Assembly (NCBI GenBank): GCA_020718125.1
Contig: DYDC01000087.1
Span: 1-9,265 of the forward strand
From: Methylacidiphilum sp.
GTDB lineage: Bacteria > Verrucomicrobiota > Verrucomicrobiia > CAIQCK01
Length of the DNA: 9,265 nucleotides
Direction of reading: 5' to 3'
The stretch's first letter is position 1; each line of letters opens with the position of its first letter. The notes beneath the pieces are model-generated. The model saw only the letters and a list, made by a program, of their open reading frames with translations. It did not search any database and was not told the origin of the DNA. Shown here one piece after another: positions 6,685 through 9,265 of the stretch. The translations under genes were made by a program, and so were the position numbers.

Positions 6685-6829
6685 CGGGTGAAAGCCCTGC
6701 TGGGCCGGGGCAGCCTTCTTGAAATCGGCGAAGGGCGTGGAGGCAATTTGTCGGGCGGATGGCGCGCGGCCGAAGCGCCGGCCGGGAGGGCGCGGTGGAG
6801 TGCCGCTGCTTGCCGTGTGGCAAGGCCCT
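6685..6829. repeat. 145-bp perfect tandem duplication, copy 1
   Basis: This copy is identical, by direct base-by-base reading, to 6830-6974, and the two abut exactly. The unit begins CGGGTGAAAGCCC and ends GGCAAGGCCCT. It contains a short hairpin, CTTGCC-GTGT-GGCAAG (6809-6824), and another GC-rich inverted stretch. The length is not a multiple of three and the - strand frame through it is not conserved between copies, so it is not a protein repeat. Confidence 0.95.
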
Positions 6830-6974
6830 CGGGTGAAAGCCCTGCTGGGCCGGGGCAGCCTTCTTGAAATCGGCGAAGGGCGTGGAGGCAATTTGTCGGG
6901 CGGATGGCGCGCGGCCGAAGCGCCGGCCGGGAGGGCGCGGTGGAGTGCCGCTGCTTGCCGTGTGGCAAGGCCCT
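6830..6974. repeat. 145-bp perfect tandem duplication, copy 2
   Basis: Second copy of the 6685-6829 unit, with no differences seen. The hairpin CTTGCC-GTGT-GGCAAG recurs at 6954-6969. It lies 45 nt beyond the stop codon of the solute-binding protein gene. The hairpin lacks a following T-run in either direction, so it is not a convincing intrinsic terminator. Confidence 0.95.
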
Positions 6975-7018
6975 GTCGCCTTGGAGTTCCGGCTGCCGCG
7001 CCTTCCTTGCTGGATGAT

Positions 7019-8752
7019 CTACTTCAGCGACACCGGCCCCAGTCGCACCTCCATGGTCGGTTGGAGGATGAAGTCCTTGACGTTCCTGCGCACCACCACC
7101 CTATCCGTAGCGTGCGCCAGCGGCACCAATGGCAACCGGTCGCGCAGCGTGGCCAGCACACGCCGATATATCCCCAGCCGTTTCCGTGCATCCATCTCGG
7201 TGCGGGCTGCGGCGATGGCCGCTGACAGCTCCTCGTCGCCGTGGGACGATGCAAGGATCGCCCCGCCGGCTGCCAACGCCTGCGGATCCAGCATCGAGAG
7301 GAAACTGACCGGGTCGCCGTTGTTGCTGGCGCAACCGTGCAGGGCCAGATCGTATTGGCCGGCGCGCAGGGAGTCCAGGTGCGCGCTGAATTCGTTGGTG
7401 ACGATTTCGATCTTAAGCCCCGTCGTTTCAAGGTCAGCCTTCACCATCTCGGCGGCGCGGACCGGGTCTGGCAGATACGGCTGCGGATGCGCCATGACGT
7501 GGAGCTTCAGCGGCGGCCACTCCACGCGCTCGGTGACGTTGGTTTCAATGGTGATCGGCAGGCCGAAGAGGTCGTTGGTGGCAACCTTGACGGTCTTGGT
7601 GACCATCTGCATCTGTGCGATGAGGTTGCGCGCCTGCTCCACGTCGAACGGCGGCTCCCCGGTCTGGTCAACAAGATTGGTGTTGGGTGGCTTGGCGCCG
7701 GTGAGTCCCGCCGCCCGGATGCCATCGCTGATTATGTCCTCAACGACTGGCGGCGGCAGCACGCTGTGGGCCTCGACTCCTGCGCCACGATACACTACCT
7801 CCGCGAACACCGGTTTCTTCAGCGCCGCTGACGCCATGCGCCGGAGCAGCACGTTTGTCATCGGCTCCTTGCGGCAGTTGAACGCCAGGTAAGCCACATT
7901 CAATCCCGGCGCCTGCGCCAGACGCAGGTTTGCGTCGGCGGTGATGATGGGGAGGCTGTTCGGATCCGGGCTGTCCATCGCGTGTGCGCCGCCTTGCGCG
8001 CTCTGCACCAACGCCAGCCGCGTGGCGTTGTCCGGCGCCACCTTGAACACCGCGCGCCCAAGTTTCGGTTTCTTGCCCCAATATTCCAGGTTTGCATCGA
8101 GGACGATCTTCTCGTTTGGCAGCCATTCCTTGAACTTGAACGGCCCGGTGCCGACCGGATGCCGCTGCATTCCCTCCCCGTAGTCAGCCAGCGATTTCGG
8201 GCTGACGATGGAGGCGGGGAAAATCGCAAGGCTGGCCAGCAGCGCCGCATTGGGTCTCTTCAGTTTGAACTGCAGCCGCTGGACATCCAGCGCCCGCACC
8301 TCCTCGATGTCCCCGTAAAGCGCCTGCCAGAAGGGAAACCGGGCGTTCGCGAAATGTCCCGGCGCCTTGGCGTCCATCTGCCGGCGGAAACTCCACGCCG
8401 CCGCCTCCGCCGTCAGCGGCGTGCCGTCGTGAAACTTCACCCCCTCGCGTATCGCGAAAAAGATGAGGCAGCCGTCGGCGCTGATGCTCCAGCTTTCCGC
8501 CAGGCACGGTTCCACCCGCAACGTGCCGCTCTTGAACCGCACCAGCCCCTCGCAGACATTGTTGAGCACCTTTGCGCTCTCGGTGTCATCCACGTCTGCC
8601 GGGTCGAGCTTCTGCGCGTCCGCGGCGCACGCGTAAACGAAGGTCTTCATCCCGGCTGCAGCCCTCTGTGCGCTGCAACCGACGACGTAGAGCGCCCCGA
8701 TGACGCCAAACATCAGGACGATGAAAATAACCAGCAGATTCCGACTGCGCAT
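7019..8752 (-). CDS. ABC transporter solute-binding lipoprotein, family 5 (Dpp/Opp type)
   Basis: A 577-residue extracytoplasmic binding protein of the SBP_bac_5 family, which captures peptides, nickel or other solutes for ABC importers. Residues 1-26 are a basic start, a hydrophobic segment and a lipobox-like VVGC with C26 as likely lipidation site; MRSRNLLVIF at 8752 is therefore a sensible start. Family motifs follow in order: EPCLAESW (81-88), REGVKFHDGTPLTA (102-115), PVGTGPFKFKEW (199-210), and late YDLALHGCASNNGDP (467-481). Residues ~382-411, between EQARNLIAQ and PPLKLHVM, look like an extra segment relative to typical members. No permease or ATPase genes lie in the window: the next downstream gene is typA and upstream is noncoding, so it is orphaned here. 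The ligand cannot be inferred. Confidence 0.9.
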   Translation of the reverse strand: MRSRNLLVIFIVLMFGVIGALYVVGCSAQRAAAGMKTFVYACAADAQKLDPADVDDTESAKVLNNVCEGLVRFKSGTLRVEPCLAESWSISADGCLIFFAIREGVKFHDGTPLTAEAAAWSFRRQMDAKAPGHFANARFPFWQALYGDIEEVRALDVQRLQFKLKRPNAALLASLAIFPASIVSPKSLADYGEGMQRHPVGTGPFKFKEWLPNEKIVLDANLEYWGKKPKLGRAVFKVAPDNATRLALVQSAQGGAHAMDSPDPNSLPIITADANLRLAQAPGLNVAYLAFNCRKEPMTNVLLRRMASAALKKPVFAEVVYRGAGVEAHSVLPPPVVEDIISDGIRAAGLTGAKPPNTNLVDQTGEPPFDVEQARNLIAQMQMVTKTVKVATNDLFGLPITIETNVTERVEWPPLKLHVMAHPQPYLPDPVRAAEMVKADLETTGLKIEIVTNEFSAHLDSLRAGQYDLALHGCASNNGDPVSFLSMLDPQALAAGGAILASSHGDEELSAAIAAARTEMDARKRLGIYRRVLATLRDRLPLVPLAHATDRVVVRRNVKDFILQPTMEVRLGPVSLK

Positions 8753-8754
8753 GG

Positions 8755-8788
8755 CCGCTGACTATAGCAGCGGTCGCCCGCGTGGAAA
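8755..8788 (-). promoter_or_regulatory. Possible promoter with palindrome over the -10 box, solute-binding protein gene
   Basis: On the - strand, -35-like TTTCCA (8788-8783), a 16-nt spacer and TATAGT (8766-8761, five of six consensus bases). The -10 lies in a perfect inverted repeat, CCGCTG (8755-8760) - 7 nt - CAGCGG (8768-8773), which could be an operator. The predicted start site falls only one or two bases before the ATG at 8752, so the message would be essentially leaderless, in keeping with the lack of a Shine-Dalgarno. The signal is moderate at best. Confidence 0.35.
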
Positions 8789-8910
8789 GCGGGAAGTGTC
8801 GCTCAGATCTCAACCGGGCGCATCTTGACGCTGCCCCCGACCCCCCACAAGTCCCCGACGGCGGGCGGAAGTCGATCTCGTGGATTCTGTGGAGATTCGG
8901 CCCCGGCGTT

Positions 8911-8961
8911 CAACCTGAAGGGTTGAGAGACCATAGCCGGGGGTCGAGTCTGCGAGACCCC
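8911..8961 (+). repeat. 51-nt palindromic repeat, copy A
   Basis: Contains two stem-loops: CAACC-TGAAG-GGTTG (8911-8925) and CCGGGGGTC - 10 nt - GACCCCCGG (stem 8937-8945 with 8956-8964, nine perfect pairs). It matches copy B (9078-9128, opposite strand) at 44 of 51 positions by eye. The form is that of a dispersed REP-like noncoding element. Confidence 0.75.
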
Positions 8962-9077
8962 CGGTTTGTTCCCAAATCCCCGAGCACCCTGAAAGGGCGC
9001 AAGAAATACAATCCTGCATCGCCCAAACGGCCCCTTCTGGCACCCCTTGCGCGGTGCATTGTCGGCGATGCCTGCCT

Positions 9078-9128
9078 GGGGTCTCGCCGACTCGACCCCC
9101 GGCTACTCTCTGGCAACCCTTCGGGTTG
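9078..9128 (-). repeat. 51-nt palindromic repeat, copy B (inverted)
   Basis: Reverse-complement partner of 8911-8961. It contains GGCAACCC-TTC-GGGTTGCC (9112-9130), an eight-pair perfect stem with a 3-nt loop, and a version of the second stem with one mismatched pair. Several of its differences from copy A fall in the loop or between stems. Confidence 0.75.
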
Positions 9129-9265
9129 CCACAGACACTCCTACGGAAAACAGCGAAGACCCCTCGCCGCTCAGGTTGGCCAACCCAAGACATGGGGGCA
9201 GTGCGCGGATGCGCCCCTTCGAGCGCGGGGAGCGCGGTGTGGCCTTTGATGCGTTGGAAGTGGCC

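Larger units (their letters stand above)
6566..7018. other. Intergenic region between the solute-binding protein gene and typA
   Basis: This 453-nt stretch has no credible gene; open frames through it change register between the two repeat copies. In - strand order it holds a 44-nt GC-rich tail after the solute-binding protein stop, the two 145-bp copies, the typA promoter and the typA leader hairpin with U-tract. Confidence 0.8.
8753..9265. other. Noncoding right-hand region with palindromic repeats
   Basis: About 513 nt with no credible gene. The longest open frame (+, 8782-9249) has no recognisable domain and runs through the palindromic repeats. Besides copies A and B, there is a perfect 12-nt palindrome GGTTGGCCAACC (9174-9185) and a short direct repeat GAGCGCGG-GGAGCGCGG near 9220-9236. 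The 116 nt between copies A and B show no further gene. Confidence 0.7.

Noticed and set aside
6566..6823. N-terminal extension of typA up to 6823
   Set aside because: The added residues come from the hairpin leader and the 145-bp repeat; the family N-terminus starts at 6565.
6954..6969. Hairpin after the solute-binding protein gene as a terminator
   Set aside because: Only six pairs, no T-run follows, and it recurs in both copies of the duplication, so it is better explained as part of the repeat.
8911..9185. CRISPR array
   Set aside because: The repeats are inverted, only two in number and differ in sequence; there are no regularly spaced direct repeats and no cas genes.
8782..9249. + strand open frame of 155 codons in the right-hand region
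   Set aside because: It runs through palindromic repeats, has no domain, and its residues reflect the repeats; not supported as a gene.

Overview
The window reads as a GC-rich bacterial chromosome segment with one partial gene on the + strand (left edge) and six genes on the - strand. Nothing here is phage- or plasmid-like. Heptanucleotide tandem repeats inside and beside genes, dispersed-looking palindromic repeats between genes, an ACP with a long N-terminal extension and mostly weak Shine-Dalgarno sequences together suggest a Verrucomicrobiota-like (or related PVC-group) genome. This is an inference, because no rRNA or other phylogenetic marker was compared.

Layout, left to right. At 3-800 (+) is the C-terminal part of a GT28/MGDG-synthase-like glycosyltransferase. 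It converges on, and overlaps by 13 nt, the end of a - strand lipid cassette. In transcription order the cassette is an ACP-dehydratase fusion (3750-2890), a FabB-type ketoacyl-ACP synthase (2867-1602) and an SDR reductase (1609-788). Together these supply a carrier, condensation, possible ketoreduction and dehydration, but no enoyl reductase is present. That would suit an unsaturated or polyene-type acyl product, or simply a partial accessory fatty-acid set.

Upstream of the cassette on the - strand are an endonuclease III-family (HhH-GPD) DNA glycosylase (4681-3884) and the ribosome-associated GTPase TypA/BipA (6565-4706), 24 nt apart and probably cotranscribed. The glycosylase has picked up heptamer repeat DNA both at its N-terminus and as an internal insertion of about 35 residues.

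The 453-nt gap before typA is unusually rich. It contains a sigma70-like promoter with a perfect TTGACA box, then a long two-part hairpin running directly into a U-tract that ends at the typA ATG (an attenuator-like leader). Just upstream of the promoter lies a perfect 145-bp tandem duplication. The last gene (8752-7019, -) is an orphan family-5 (Dpp/Opp-type) solute-binding lipoprotein whose predicted -10 box sits inside a small palindrome. The right-hand ~500 nt carry no credible gene but contain two inverted copies of a 51-nt palindromic repeat.

The most interesting items are the typA leader structure, the heptamer-derived additions to the DNA glycosylase, the ACP-dehydratase fusion in a reductase-poor lipid cassette, and the repeats flanking the solute-binding protein gene. 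No clearly new multi-gene system is evident.
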